A stretch of DNA of 64,000 nucleotides from Zoogloea sp. 1C4 (GTDB lineage Bacteria > Pseudomonadota > Gammaproteobacteria > Burkholderiales > Rhodocyclaceae). The notes beneath the pieces are model-generated. The model was not told the origin of the DNA. It did no database searches and was given only the letters and a program-made list of their open reading frames with translations. The stretch covers positions 62,001 through 126,000 of the forward strand of contig NZ_SSXU01000007.1 of the NCBI RefSeq assembly GCF_009469605.1, in the 5' to 3' direction. The position numbers were made by a program, and so were the translations under genes. Positions 1 through 9,164 of the stretch are shown piece after piece. Every line of letters starts with the position of its first letter. The stretch's first letter is position 1.

Positions 1-1
1 C

Positions 2-346
2 CGCTGCATCGGCCCCCATGTGGATTTCCGTTTCCGCGCCTACCACACCGAGGGTAACGCAGGCCCCGCCTGCTATGGCGTGATCCAGCTCCTTGGTGAC
101 GACCAGGATCTCACTCAGGCTCACATCAGCCGCATCATTGCCGTGCTGCGCCGAGAAGTCGGGCGCGAACCCGGCGTGAAGGTCCGCCAGTTTGTAGACC
201 GGAAGGAAACCCACGACCGCCGCGTCGGCGCAAAGTATCGGCGCAGCGAACGCCGGGCGGGCGACCGCCGCTCTACCGGCAACGCCGCGCTGATCTATCG
301 TCTTGACAGCGCGGCGGGCGAGCCCAGCGTTGTCGCGCACGGGTGA
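2..346 (+). CDS. C-terminal part of an unrecognised protein, cut by the window edge
   Basis: The reading frame is open from the first bases of the window and ends in TGA at 344-346, so the gene begins upstream. About 114 residues are visible. They form an apparently soluble domain followed by a very basic Arg-rich stretch (RRSERRAGDRRS, about 20 residues before the final 15). I do not recognise the family. It lies 13 bases upstream of the wzb-like gene in the same direction, so it is probably the preceding gene of the polysaccharide operon. A role in exopolysaccharide control would be guesswork. The internal GTG at position 20 could be mistaken for a start, but the open frame before it argues for a longer protein. 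Confidence 0.55.
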   Translation, partial: RCIGPHVDFRFRAYHTEGNAGPACYGVIQLLGDDQDLTQAHISRIIAVLRREVGREPGVKVRQFVDRKETHDRRVGAKYRRSERRAGDRRSTGNAALIYRLDSAAGEPSVVAHG

Positions 347-359
347 GGGGTAGATAGTC

Positions 360-797
360 TTGTACGACCGCATCCTAGTTGTATGCACGGGCAACATCTG
401 CCGTAGCCCCGTAGCTGAATATCTGCTTCGCGATGCCCTTTTGCGTTCCGGCCGCAAGCCAGAAGTGGCTTCGGCCGGCGTTGGTGCGCTGGTGGGTGAT
501 CCTGCCCACGAAACCGCAACCGCCATGATGGCCGCCAGGGGCATTGATCTTGCGCCGCACCGGGCGCAGCAGGCCGATGTGGCTCTGTGCCGCTGGGCCG
601 AGCTCGTGCTGGTGATGGAAAGCCACCATCGTGAGGCGCTCACCGACATCGATCCCGCTGTTCGCGGCAAGACCTTCCTGCTGGGGCACTGGGGCAAGTT
701 TGAAATCCCCGACCCTTACAGGCGGGCCCAGACCGTATGGGATGAGGCTGTAGGCCTCATCGACCGTGGCGTGACCGAATGGTCCCGGCGACTGTAA
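360..797 (+). CDS. wzb: low-molecular-weight protein-tyrosine phosphatase (Wzb type)
   Basis: The 145-residue protein has the P-loop CTGNICRS at residues 9-16 (Cx5R with nucleophile Cys9 and Arg15). It also has the distal IPDPY motif near residue 117, whose Asp is the general acid in this family. Length is normal for Wzb/Etp/Ptp proteins. In group 1-type capsule and EPS systems this cytoplasmic enzyme dephosphorylates the C-terminal tyrosines of the Wzc kinase. Here it precedes wza and wzc, the classic order. The start is TTG at 360, with GAGGGG about 10 bases upstream; no ATG gives a complete P-loop domain. Confidence 0.93.
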   Translation: MYDRILVVCTGNICRSPVAEYLLRDALLRSGRKPEVASAGVGALVGDPAHETATAMMAARGIDLAPHRAQQADVALCRWAELVLVMESHHREALTDIDPAVRGKTFLLGHWGKFEIPDPYRRAQTVWDEAVGLIDRGVTEWSRRL

Positions 798-903
798 GGC
801 CAATCTCAACTATCGTGTCCAATGTGTGTCTTGTGCCCTATGACGTTAACAGGGCTCAACTATCATTCGGGGTACTGTTCAAACACAATCAGTCAGGGCA
901 TCC

Positions 904-2121
904 ATGATCACTATTCCTGATGGAGCATTCGCTCCCTCCATGCCTGCCAAGTCGCGTATTGCCAGCAGCCTGCTGCTGGCTGTTGTGTGCGCGAGTCTGG
1001 GCGCATGTGCCGTTGTTCCCGGTGACAAGGCCTATGGCCTGCGTGACCAGCAATCGTCCATCAAGCTCCCGGTGCGGCAATCAGAAGCCGCCGAGCCTGC
1101 GCCCGAGAACGTCAGCATTAAGCCCATCACGGCTGAGCTGATCATCGAGCAAATGAAGCTCGCCGCCGCTGAACGCCCGACGGCCACCTCCACAAATATG
1201 AACGGCCGCGCCCCCAAGGGTAGTGTGATGCCCCCCGCGCCCGACTACAAGGTGGCTCCGGGCGATGTGCTCACTATCATCGTTTGGGATCACCCTGAGC
1301 TCACCACCCCTGCCGGCCAATATCGTGCGGCTGACCAAGCCGGCACGGTAGTCAACGAAGATGGCACCATTTACTACCCTTATGTGGGTACGCTGCAGGT
1401 GACTGGCAAGACCACCCGCCAGATCCGCGACATGCTGGTTCGTAGCCTTGCCAAGTACATTGAAAAAGTCCAGCTAGATGTGCGGGTTGCAGCCTTCCGC
1501 AGCCAGCGCGTTTACGTCGTTGGCGAAGTGACCAAGCCCGGCTTGCTGCCCATCACCGATGTACCCATGACTGTGCTGGAGGCCGTCAACCAGGCCGGCG
1601 GCTTTGGCCCTGAGGCCGATCACAGCCGCGTGCTTCTTACTCGCAAGGGGACGACGTACCGCGTGGATATCCAGGCCATGTACGAAAACGGCGCCACCGA
1701 GCAGAACGCTCTGCTCGAGACCGGCGACATCCTCAATGTGCAGGATCGTAGCTTCAACAAGATCTTTGTGCTGGGTGCAGTGCAGAAGCCGGGTTCACTG
1801 GTCATGACCAAGAAGCGCTCCACCCTGGCCGAGGCGTTGGCCGATTCGGGCTACATCGCCCAAGAGCAAGCCAATCCCAAGTGGATCTACGTGATGCGCG
1901 GCGGCAGTGACACACCAGAGCTCTTCCATCTGGACGGCAGCTCTCCCGACGCGATGCTGCTGGCCGACCGCTTCACCCTCAAGCCGCGCGACATCGTTTA
2001 CGTCGACGCTGCCGATGTGGTGCGCTGGAACCGCGTTATCACCAACGTTCTGCCCACGGCGCAGACGCTTAACCAGACGAGTGCGGCTCGCTACCCGCTC
2101 TTCGGCGGCCGCCAACCGTAA
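904..2121 (+). CDS. wza: outer-membrane polysaccharide export lipoprotein Wza
   Basis: The 405-residue protein begins with a hydrophobic signal sequence ending in a lipobox (SLGAC, Cys35). It is therefore an outer-membrane lipoprotein. A polysaccharide export (Poly_export) domain follows, beginning DYKVAPGDVLTI near residue 113, then SLBB-type repeats (VYVVGEVTKPG near residue 200 and IFVLGAVQKPG near 289). This is the Wza/OPX architecture forming the export channel that works with Wzc. AGGG sits 5 bases before the ATG at 904. A second ATG at 940 would give a more typical signal-peptide length and remains possible. Wzc follows after 209 bases. Confidence 0.93.
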   Translation: MITIPDGAFAPSMPAKSRIASSLLLAVVCASLGACAVVPGDKAYGLRDQQSSIKLPVRQSEAAEPAPENVSIKPITAELIIEQMKLAAAERPTATSTNMNGRAPKGSVMPPAPDYKVAPGDVLTIIVWDHPELTTPAGQYRAADQAGTVVNEDGTIYYPYVGTLQVTGKTTRQIRDMLVRSLAKYIEKVQLDVRVAAFRSQRVYVVGEVTKPGLLPITDVPMTVLEAVNQAGGFGPEADHSRVLLTRKGTTYRVDIQAMYENGATEQNALLETGDILNVQDRSFNKIFVLGAVQKPGSLVMTKKRSTLAEALADSGYIAQEQANPKWIYVMRGGSDTPELFHLDGSSPDAMLLADRFTLKPRDIVYVDAADVVRWNRVITNVLPTAQTLNQTSAARYPLFGGRQP

Positions 2122-2220
2122 GAGTATGACCGCCGCACCCCCGCAAACTTTACTGTTCTTTACTCCCCTCGCAGGGGGTAAATCATGGATTTGCCGACTC
2201 TAGTCCAAGCCCCCCACGCT

Positions 2221-2242
2221 CCCTCCCTTGACAAGGGGAGGG
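2221..2242. other. inverted repeat in the wza-wzc intergenic region
   Basis: A 10-base arm CCCTCCCTTG is separated by one base from a near-perfect complement (CAAGGGGAGGG, one extra G). It lies in the 209-bp gap between wza and wzc. A smaller CCCCT/AGGGG pair occurs about 45 bases upstream. There is no T-run, so the element may be an mRNA processing or stability hairpin and not an intrinsic terminator. Confidence 0.5.
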
Positions 2243-2330
2243 CCGAGGAGGAAGTTGCCGCAGCTCAAGCAAGCCCCGGTACTCGCACAAATCCCGACCC
2301 TGACCCGCATTAGCCCATACCCACTCGACC

Positions 2331-4565
2331 ATGGAAAACGAATCCCTAAAACCCAAGGCCCCCGTGCCCGGTCAGCAAATAGCTACTGGAGCTGAAGAAG
2401 AGCAAGGTCTTGCCATCGGCGAAATCGTCGCCGTGGTCATGGAGCATCGATGGCTTATCGCTATCGTGACTTCCATTGCTGTCCTCATGGGTGTCGCCTG
2501 GACGATGGTCTCTAAACCCGTATATAAGGCCGATGCCTTGTTGCAGGTCGAAGAAAAGGGTGGCGGAGGCATGTCGGCTGCCCTCAAGGATCTCGAACCT
2601 CTACTGGGTGATAACACCACTGTTGCGGCTGAGCAGGAAATTCTTACCTCCCGCATGGTGCTGGGCCGGGTCATTCATCGCCTTAAGCTGGATATCGAGG
2701 TCCAGCCCACGCATTTACCGCTCATCGGCTCTGTCATTGCCCGACGTTATAAAGGTGACGACCCCAACAGTCCGCTGTTTGGTCTATCCAGTTACGCTTG
2801 GGGCGGGGAAGCGCTGCAAGTGGACGCACTCGACGTTCCTTCTAGCTCCGAAGATAAACCGCTGATCCTTACCGCCGAAGAAAATGACGGCTTCGAGCTT
2901 TTCGATGAGGGGGAGGGCAGTATTGTCAAAGGGAAGGTTGGTATCCGCGCGACTGCCGGAAAATTCTCGATCTTCGTGTCAAAAATGAGCGCGCGTCCGG
3001 GCACCCGGTTCGTGCTAATCAGAAGATCTATGGAGTCCGCAGTTGATCGACTTCGCAAAGAGTTTACGGTTAAAGAGCGCGGAAAGAAATCAGGCATCCT
3101 TGAGGTGGGCCTCACCGGTTCGGACAAGGACAGGATCGGTGTCATCCTTGATGACATACTTAAAACGTATGTGCGCCAGAACGTGGAGCGCCGCTCCGCC
3201 GAAGCGGAAAATACCCTCAAATTCCTTGAGACCCAGCTTCCAGCTCTTAAGCGTGAAATGGATGCCGCCGAGGTTGCTTATAACGCCTATCGACAGAGCA
3301 GAGGTTCCCTGGACCTGAATCTAGAAACCCAAAGCGTGTTGCAATCCCTCGTTGAGGTCGATAACCAGATTGTCGCCCTAAAGCAGGAGCGTGACGAACT
3401 GCGCCAGAGCTTCACCGCCGAACATCCCCGTGTCCAAGCAGTGGACCAGCGGCTTCAACGGCTCCGCGAGCGCCGAAATCAATTCGACGCCGACGTTAAC
3501 AAACTGCCCGATACCCAGCAGAAGGTGCTGCGTCTTGCCCGGGATGTCGAAGTTTCCACTACTCTCTACACCAATCTCGTCAATACCGCTCAGCAGCTCA
3601 AGGTTTCCAAGGCAGGTACAGTGGGTGATGTGCGGGTCATCGATGCGGCAGCAGTATTTAGGCAACCAGTAGGTATCCAAACCCCAGCTAAACTTGCTAT
3701 CACAGCTTTGCTCGGATTCATCATTAGCCTCATCAGTATCTGGGCGAAGCGCTCCCTCCGTGTGGTGATTGAAGACCCAGAGGTTATCGAAGCAAAGCTG
3801 GGTCTACCTGTTTACGCCACGGTCCCGCACAGCGAAGATGAGGTGAAGATTTTCTCTCACGCCCGAAAGGCAAAGGGTGCTAGCGAACTTTTGGCCGTGA
3901 TGAAACCTGAAGACGACGCCATTGAGAGCTTGCGCGGTCTGCGCACCACGATCCATTTTGCGATGATGGATGCCACCCACAATTCAATCCTGATCACAGG
4001 CTCTAGCCCTGGTCTTGGCAAGAGTTTCCTTTCCAAGAACCTGGGTGCCGTGCTGGCGCAAGCGGGGTCAAGGATTGTCATCATCGACGCTGACTTGCGT
4101 AGGGGGCATATCAACAAAGAGTTTGGTCTACGCCGCGAGGTGGGGGTTTCTGAATATGTGGCTGGAACTGCCGTGCTCGAAGACATTGTCAAACCGACTT
4201 CGGTGCCCAACCTGTGGGTCGTTACGACCGGGCAGATTCCCCCCAATCCTTCTGAGTTGCTGATGCATCTTCGATTCGAGCAAATGCTAGCGCAATTGGG
4301 GGAGCAGTTTGATACGCTGATTATCGATGCGCCTCCGATTCTTGCTGTTTCGGATGCTGCAATCATAGGACGGCACGCAGGCGCAACATTGATGGTAGCG
4401 CGGTCCGGCTGCCACCCGGTTGCAGAGCTTGAGCAAGCGGTAAAGCGCCTTAACCATGCCGGTGTTCAGGTCAAAGGCTTCGTGTTCAACGATCTGAACA
4501 CCGATCGCCAGCGCTATAGATACGGGTATAAAGGTTATGTCTACCGATATTCCTACCGCAACTAA
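2331..4565 (+). CDS. wzc: polysaccharide copolymerase / BY-kinase Wzc
   Basis: The 744-residue inner-membrane protein has an N-terminal Wzz-type chain-length domain with a first membrane segment at about 41-62. A periplasmic coiled-coil region follows, with a second membrane segment at about 452-472. The cytoplasmic kinase has a Walker A motif (GSSPGLGKS, about 553-563), Walker A' (IVIIDADLRRG, about 581-591) and Walker B (LIIDAPP, about 662-668). The last 16 residues hold six tyrosines (RYRYGYKGYVYRYSYRN), the autophosphorylation cluster of the family. It controls chain length and export together with Wza and Wzb. Some autokinases split these modules into two proteins; this one is a full fusion. 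Confidence 0.95.
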   Translation: MENESLKPKAPVPGQQIATGAEEEQGLAIGEIVAVVMEHRWLIAIVTSIAVLMGVAWTMVSKPVYKADALLQVEEKGGGGMSAALKDLEPLLGDNTTVAAEQEILTSRMVLGRVIHRLKLDIEVQPTHLPLIGSVIARRYKGDDPNSPLFGLSSYAWGGEALQVDALDVPSSSEDKPLILTAEENDGFELFDEGEGSIVKGKVGIRATAGKFSIFVSKMSARPGTRFVLIRRSMESAVDRLRKEFTVKERGKKSGILEVGLTGSDKDRIGVILDDILKTYVRQNVERRSAEAENTLKFLETQLPALKREMDAAEVAYNAYRQSRGSLDLNLETQSVLQSLVEVDNQIVALKQERDELRQSFTAEHPRVQAVDQRLQRLRERRNQFDADVNKLPDTQQKVLRLARDVEVSTTLYTNLVNTAQQLKVSKAGTVGDVRVIDAAAVFRQPVGIQTPAKLAITALLGFIISLISIWAKRSLRVVIEDPEVIEAKLGLPVYATVPHSEDEVKIFSHARKAKGASELLAVMKPEDDAIESLRGLRTTIHFAMMDATHNSILITGSSPGLGKSFLSKNLGAVLAQAGSRIVIIDADLRRGHINKEFGLRREVGVSEYVAGTAVLEDIVKPTSVPNLWVVTTGQIPPNPSELLMHLRFEQMLAQLGEQFDTLIIDAPPILAVSDAAIIGRHAGATLMVARSGCHPVAELEQAVKRLNHAGVQVKGFVFNDLNTDRQRYRYGYKGYVYRYSYRN

Positions 4566-4601
4566 TTGACCTTAGAGCAGAAACTTTCGATCGGAATTTT
4601 T

Positions 4602-5624
4602 ATGAGTGATATTGTTTGTTCCCTTTTGGCGGGGAAAGAGTATAAATGGGTCGTAACCGGCGCGGCTGGCTTTATTGGCAGCAATCTTGTGAAGTCCCTT
4701 CTTGGGGCTAATCAGTATGTAATTGGCTTGGATAACTTTTCAACAGGTCACAAGACCAATCTAGAGCAGATCAAGTCTTTAGTGACCGCGGAGCAATGGA
4801 GCAGGTATGCATTCATTGAAGGTGATATACGTGATTCGGAAGTTTGTAGACGGGTCTGCAGAGGAGCAGATTTCATACTTCACCAAGCTGCTTTAGGGAG
4901 CGTGCCGCGCTCTATAGCTGATCCGATCACTTCAAATGAATCAAATGTATCCGGATACTTGAATATGTTGGTCGCAGCAAAAGACGCGGATGTAAAGCGT
5001 TTTGTTTATGCGGCGAGCAGTTCTACTTACGGAGATCACCCCGCTCTGCCGAAGGTTGAAGAGCGAATTGGCATGCCGTTATCGCCCTACGCTGTGACGA
5101 AATATGTGAATGAACTTTATGCGCACGTCTTTGAGCGGTGCTACGGCGTGAAATCCATAGGTTTGCGTTACTTCAATGTTTTTGGACCACGTCAAGATCC
5201 GGACGGCGTCTACGCCGCTGTTATTCCTAAGTGGGCGGCCGCCATGATTAAGGGGCAGTCCATTTATATTAATGGTGATGGCGAGACAAGTAGGGACTTT
5301 TGTTATATCGATAACGTTGTTCAGGCTAATATTCGTGCGGCTTTGGCGGATGTAAATAAATTTTCGGAGCGAGTCTTTAATGTTGCCGTCGGCCAGCGGA
5401 CAACTTTGAACGAATTGTATCGAGAGATCGCGAGTTCGCTACGAGATCTTGGACAAAGTTTTTCAGATCAGGAGCCTGTCTATCGAGATTTCCGTGAGGG
5501 AGATGTTCGCCACTCACTGGCGAGTATCGAGCGAGCTGAGCGATGCTTGGAGTACAAGCCTTCACATACTTTGCGTGAAGGTTTAAAAACCGCGATGCGC
5601 TGGTACGTCGATAATCTCAAATAA
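4602..5624 (+). CDS. UDP-N-acetylhexosamine 4-epimerase (TviC/WbpP-like SDR)
   Basis: An extended short-chain dehydrogenase of about 340 residues. It has the NAD-binding TGAAGFIG at residues 19-26, the Ser-rich active-site strand (AASSSTYGD, near 137-145) and the catalytic YAVTK (Tyr163, Lys167). The sequence resembles TviC/WbpP, which interconvert UDP-GlcNAc(A) and UDP-GalNAc(A), more than GalE. The start was placed at ATG 4602, behind a weak GGA. A TTG at 4566 directly after wzc would add 12 non-homologous residues. Its natural partner is the UDP-GlcNAc dehydrogenase at 17612-18892 at the other end of the locus. Together they would give UDP-GalNAcA. Confidence 0.85.
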   Translation: MSDIVCSLLAGKEYKWVVTGAAGFIGSNLVKSLLGANQYVIGLDNFSTGHKTNLEQIKSLVTAEQWSRYAFIEGDIRDSEVCRRVCRGADFILHQAALGSVPRSIADPITSNESNVSGYLNMLVAAKDADVKRFVYAASSSTYGDHPALPKVEERIGMPLSPYAVTKYVNELYAHVFERCYGVKSIGLRYFNVFGPRQDPDGVYAAVIPKWAAAMIKGQSIYINGDGETSRDFCYIDNVVQANIRAALADVNKFSERVFNVAVGQRTTLNELYREIASSLRDLGQSFSDQEPVYRDFREGDVRHSLASIERAERCLEYKPSHTLREGLKTAMRWYVDNLK

Positions 5625-5653
5625 TTGTTGGCGGTGATCGCGGAGGCTGACAA

Positions 5654-6841
5654 GTGAATAAAATGCTTCACTCATCTTTGGCGTCGATTTTTTCTATTGC
5701 TAACGCTGCAACCAGGGGGTGGCGAACAACAAAGAAATTCATCGTTATTGAAAGCGACGACTGGGGAAGCATTCGAACGTCAAGTGCCAATGCGCATGCG
5801 AGTTTGAAAAGCCTAGGCTATCAAATGGACGCCTCGCCTTATTGTTTTGACGCGCTAGAAACACGAGACGATTTAGACCGGCTGTACGAGGTTTTGCACA
5901 GTGTTCGTGACTTGACGGGCCGTCCAGCGTGTATGACCGCCAACATGGTTCTAGAGAATCCCGATTTTAATAAGATTCGCTTAGCTGAATATCAGAGATA
6001 TTATTCAGAGAGTGTTATTGAAACATTGATGCGTAGGGATGGATCAGAAGAGGTCATAACGCGATGGGCTCCAAGCTACAACCAGATGTCGTTCATTCCG
6101 CAATTCCATGCAAAAGAGCATGTCAGATGGTGGGAGTGGATGGATGCGCTTAATTCAGGGTCTAAAGAAGCGCTAGAAACGTTTTCGTTTGGCATGTGCG
6201 GCGTCCCCCATGCTGCATCCCAGGAAAAACTTTCCTTCTATCGACACGTTTACATTGATCCCGCGGTAGCGGCGCTAAAAGGAATTGATCTTGAAAAATC
6301 TGTTCTAGATGGCGCCCACGCATTTCAAAGAATATTTGGTTATGTTTCCCAAAGCGCTATTGCACCAAATTACACGTGGTCGCCTTTAATAGAGAGAGCT
6401 TGGCATCGTTGCGGGATTGAATACATTCAAGGTGCGCGAGTTCAACTTGTTCCTCAAGGTGAGACAGTTTATAAGGCTTCACATTATTTAGGTGAGGTTA
6501 ATTCGAACGGTCAAACATATCTCATGAGGAATTGTTGGTTTGAGCCGGCAGACGGAGGCATGGGGAAAGATCCTGTTGAAATGTGCTTGGCACAAATCAA
6601 GCGCGCTTTTTTTTTCAGGCGCCCAGCAGTAATTTGCTCACACCGTGTTAACTATGTAGGATCGATTAGCCAAGAGTACGCCAAAAAAAATAGGCAGTCA
6701 CTTTTAAGGCTGCTTTTGGCGATTAAGAAAAAATGGCCCGATGTTACTTTTATTTCAACCCCTGAGCTTGGTTGGATGATAAAAAATCATATTGATTCTA
6801 GTGATGGTGACTTGTTTAAACGGGCGGTTTGCAGTATCTGA
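5654..6841 (+). CDS. polysaccharide deacetylase-like protein of O-antigen/capsule loci
   Basis: The 395-residue cytosolic-looking protein carries ESDDWGS at residues 33-39. This corresponds to the TxDD metal-binding motif of NodB-type carbohydrate deacetylases. QFHAKEH near 150-156 could supply the metal-binding histidines, and ICSHRVNY occurs near residue 332. Similar proteins are scattered in polysaccharide clusters of Bacteroidetes and Proteobacteria and are annotated as polysaccharide (de)acetylases, but I know of no biochemical proof. GTG at 5654 lies 7 bases after GGAGG; ATG 5663 is the alternative. The gene is AT-rich like its neighbours. It may deacetylate an amino sugar of the repeat unit. 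Confidence 0.6.
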   Translation: MNKMLHSSLASIFSIANAATRGWRTTKKFIVIESDDWGSIRTSSANAHASLKSLGYQMDASPYCFDALETRDDLDRLYEVLHSVRDLTGRPACMTANMVLENPDFNKIRLAEYQRYYSESVIETLMRRDGSEEVITRWAPSYNQMSFIPQFHAKEHVRWWEWMDALNSGSKEALETFSFGMCGVPHAASQEKLSFYRHVYIDPAVAALKGIDLEKSVLDGAHAFQRIFGYVSQSAIAPNYTWSPLIERAWHRCGIEYIQGARVQLVPQGETVYKASHYLGEVNSNGQTYLMRNCWFEPADGGMGKDPVEMCLAQIKRAFFFRRPAVICSHRVNYVGSISQEYAKKNRQSLLRLLLAIKKKWPDVTFISTPELGWMIKNHIDSSDGDLFKRAVCSI

Positions 6842-6846
6842 GCGCG

Positions 6847-8121
6847 ATGTATAACTCATTTCAGAAATTATTAGGCAGTGCCTTTGTTCGAAGTGTAGCG
6901 ATAGTTGGTATGGGGGGCATTGGCGCTCAAGCCATTGCGCTATTATTTTCCCCGATCCTTACTCGCATGTTCGGACCTGATGAAATGGGAGCCCTTAGCC
7001 TCTTCGTTTCATTAACGGCACTTGGCGGGCAGATTGGAACACTTTCTTACCATAATGCGGTGCCCTTGGCAAAAAGCGATGGTGAGATGTTGGCATTGGT
7101 TAAGTTGTGCCAGAGAGGGGCTCAGGTTTTCTCACTTCTCAGCGCGATGATCCTTGTGTTTGCTTTTTTTTTTCAAGGCGCGTTTTCAGGATTTTCAGGA
7201 CGATTTCAGGACTACTGGGCTTTACCTGTAGCCATATATATCATTGCGGAATGCAATGCGAGTAATGCCTTGCTCATTGTCAAGGGAGCATTTAGAGCTT
7301 CGTCGATTGCAACAGTTCTGCAGTCATTATTTAATGGTTTTTTTTCCGTGCTTGCTGGTCTCGCACTTGGGTCCGCTCAGGCATTAATCCTAGCGAATGT
7401 TCTCTCTCACGTAGGTCGGTATTACTTTCTTAGTAAGGCTAAAGATGGCGTCTGTTCAGCGTTGGCGTTAGATGGAGAGGTTCCTTCATTGAGGAGTGTA
7501 GCGCGAGAACATAAAGGGTTTCTTTTATACCGAGCGCCTCAGGAAATTATTAACGCGGTGGCCGCAAATATTCCGATACTGTTTTTAGGCTACCAGTATG
7601 GAGTTGAGGCCGTTGGATATTATGGACTGGCCATGCGCGTACTCGCCGTGCCCTCGACCGTGATAGGTCAAGCCGTAGGTCCAGTTTTTTATCCGAAAAT
7701 TTCTAAAGCAATATTAGAAAAGCGGGATGCAACCCGACTTATTACAACTCTTACGATAGCCCTAGGCCTGGCCGGCTCAGTACCTTACGGACTGATTGTT
7801 ATCTTTGGTGAGAGTATTTTCGAGTTTGTGTTTGGTCCTTTCTGGGTACAGGGCGGAGAATACGCACGTTGGCTCGCTTTATGGTGTTGGTGTGGTTTGA
7901 TGAATGTGGCTGCCATGAGAGCAATTCCCGCATTAAATTTGCACAAGCACTTTCTTTTTATTGAGCTGATAGGTCTCCTGCTTCGAGTTCTAGTTTTGTT
8001 GTCAGGGCGCACGTTAGGGCTAACCTCTGTGCAGATAGTGGCTTTTCTCTCAGGGATCGGATGTTTGATTAATTGTTTTTTGATTGTCCTAGTGCTTATT
8101 TGCTCGAGGAAAGCAGAATGA
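6847..8121 (+). CDS. wzx: Wzx-type lipid-linked oligosaccharide flippase
   Basis: About 424 residues, strongly hydrophobic, with some 12 predicted membrane segments and the N-terminal pattern of polysaccharide transporters (GGIGAQAIALLFSPILTRMF, about residues 18-37). Members flip undecaprenyl-diphosphate-linked repeat units to the periplasmic face for Wzy polymerisation. The upstream gene ends at 6841, and ATG 6847 is the most likely start. A TTG at 6829 would overlap that gene. The 3' end overlaps the next ATG by four bases (ATGA), so the two are translationally coupled. The family is recognised from hydropathy, length and context, since Wzx sequences diverge strongly. Confidence 0.82.
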   Translation: MYNSFQKLLGSAFVRSVAIVGMGGIGAQAIALLFSPILTRMFGPDEMGALSLFVSLTALGGQIGTLSYHNAVPLAKSDGEMLALVKLCQRGAQVFSLLSAMILVFAFFFQGAFSGFSGRFQDYWALPVAIYIIAECNASNALLIVKGAFRASSIATVLQSLFNGFFSVLAGLALGSAQALILANVLSHVGRYYFLSKAKDGVCSALALDGEVPSLRSVAREHKGFLLYRAPQEIINAVAANIPILFLGYQYGVEAVGYYGLAMRVLAVPSTVIGQAVGPVFYPKISKAILEKRDATRLITTLTIALGLAGSVPYGLIVIFGESIFEFVFGPFWVQGGEYARWLALWCWCGLMNVAAMRAIPALNLHKHFLFIELIGLLLRVLVLLSGRTLGLTSVQIVAFLSGIGCLINCFLIVLVLICSRKAE

Positions 8122-9143
8122 GAGTTGCTATTCACCAACGGGAAGGCAGTTTTAGTCGAGGCTGGGTGCATCGGCTGAGGGAGTTGGGAGTCGATTTTGA
8201 TTATGTTAGCGCTTACGATAATGACGTAATTTCGAAACTGCAGAACTTCGATGGCTTTTTATGGCACTGGCACCAGGGGGACTATCGAGATCATTTGATT
8301 GCAAAACCCCTGCTAGACGCGTTGGGGCGAGCGGGTAAGAAGGTTTATCCAAGAATCGAGACGTCGCTCTACTTTGATGACAAGCTTGCGCAGAAGTATT
8401 TGCTGGAAGCCATTGGGGCTCCCCTTGTACCAAGTTACGTGTTCGTTGATTTTGATAAAGCCATCGAGTGGGCTCGTAACACGGACTACCCAAAAGTGTT
8501 CAAGTTGAGAGGAGGAGCTGGCTCACTGAATGTGAAAGTAGTTAAAAATCTCCATGAATCATCTGCACTGATTAAGCGTTGCTTCTCGAGAGGTTTTCCG
8601 CTTTTAGATCGAGTCGAGTCACTTAAAGATGCGATATGGCGCTGGCGTCGAGATCGGTCCTTAGACGCATTATGGTTAGTGGCAAAGAGAACGCCTAGGT
8701 TGTGGATTCGCTCTAAGCGCGAAAGACTACTGCCCCGGCAGCTGGGGTACGCGTATTTTCAGGATTTTGTTCCTAATGCGGCGTATGACGATAGAGCGGT
8801 CGTGATCGGCAACCGCTGCTTTTGTATCCGTCGACATTGTCGTCCTGGCGATTTCCGTGCCTCAGGCAGTGGGTTAGTACAATTCGACAAAGAGATTTTT
8901 CCGGCTGAAATGATTAGATCCGCGTTTAGTGTCGCGGACGCAATTCAGTCACAGTCGCTCGCTCTAGATTATGTCTATAGAGATGGTGTTCCGTTGCTGA
9001 TCGAGACGAGCTATGGCTTTACGGCTGATGTCTACTATTCGTGTCAAGGGTTCTGGACCAGAGATCTTGAGTGGCACGATTTGCCTGTTAATCCAGAGGC
9101 TTTTATCGTAGATGATTTCATCAGCCATCTAGAAACGAAATAG
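8118..9143 (+). CDS. ATP-grasp family protein
   Basis: A 341-residue soluble protein whose central part follows the ATP-grasp plan. It has an N-terminal lobe, then VFKLRGGAGSLNVKVVKN (about residues 134-151) as the ATP-binding glycine-rich strand, and a C-terminal acidic metal-binding strand (LLIETSYGF, near 295-303). ATP-grasp enzymes join a carboxylate to an amine or thiol through an acyl-phosphate. In polysaccharide loci they are often suspected of amidating uronic acids or adding amino acids, and this locus is predicted to make a uronic acid. The substrate here is unknown. The start overlaps the flippase stop (ATGA) and follows GAGGAAA. Confidence 0.6.
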   Translation: MRVAIHQREGSFSRGWVHRLRELGVDFDYVSAYDNDVISKLQNFDGFLWHWHQGDYRDHLIAKPLLDALGRAGKKVYPRIETSLYFDDKLAQKYLLEAIGAPLVPSYVFVDFDKAIEWARNTDYPKVFKLRGGAGSLNVKVVKNLHESSALIKRCFSRGFPLLDRVESLKDAIWRWRRDRSLDALWLVAKRTPRLWIRSKRERLLPRQLGYAYFQDFVPNAAYDDRAVVIGNRCFCIRRHCRPGDFRASGSGLVQFDKEIFPAEMIRSAFSVADAIQSQSLALDYVYRDGVPLLIETSYGFTADVYYSCQGFWTRDLEWHDLPVNPEAFIVDDFISHLETK

Positions 9144-9164
9144 TAAAAGAGCGGTTGGTTGTAT

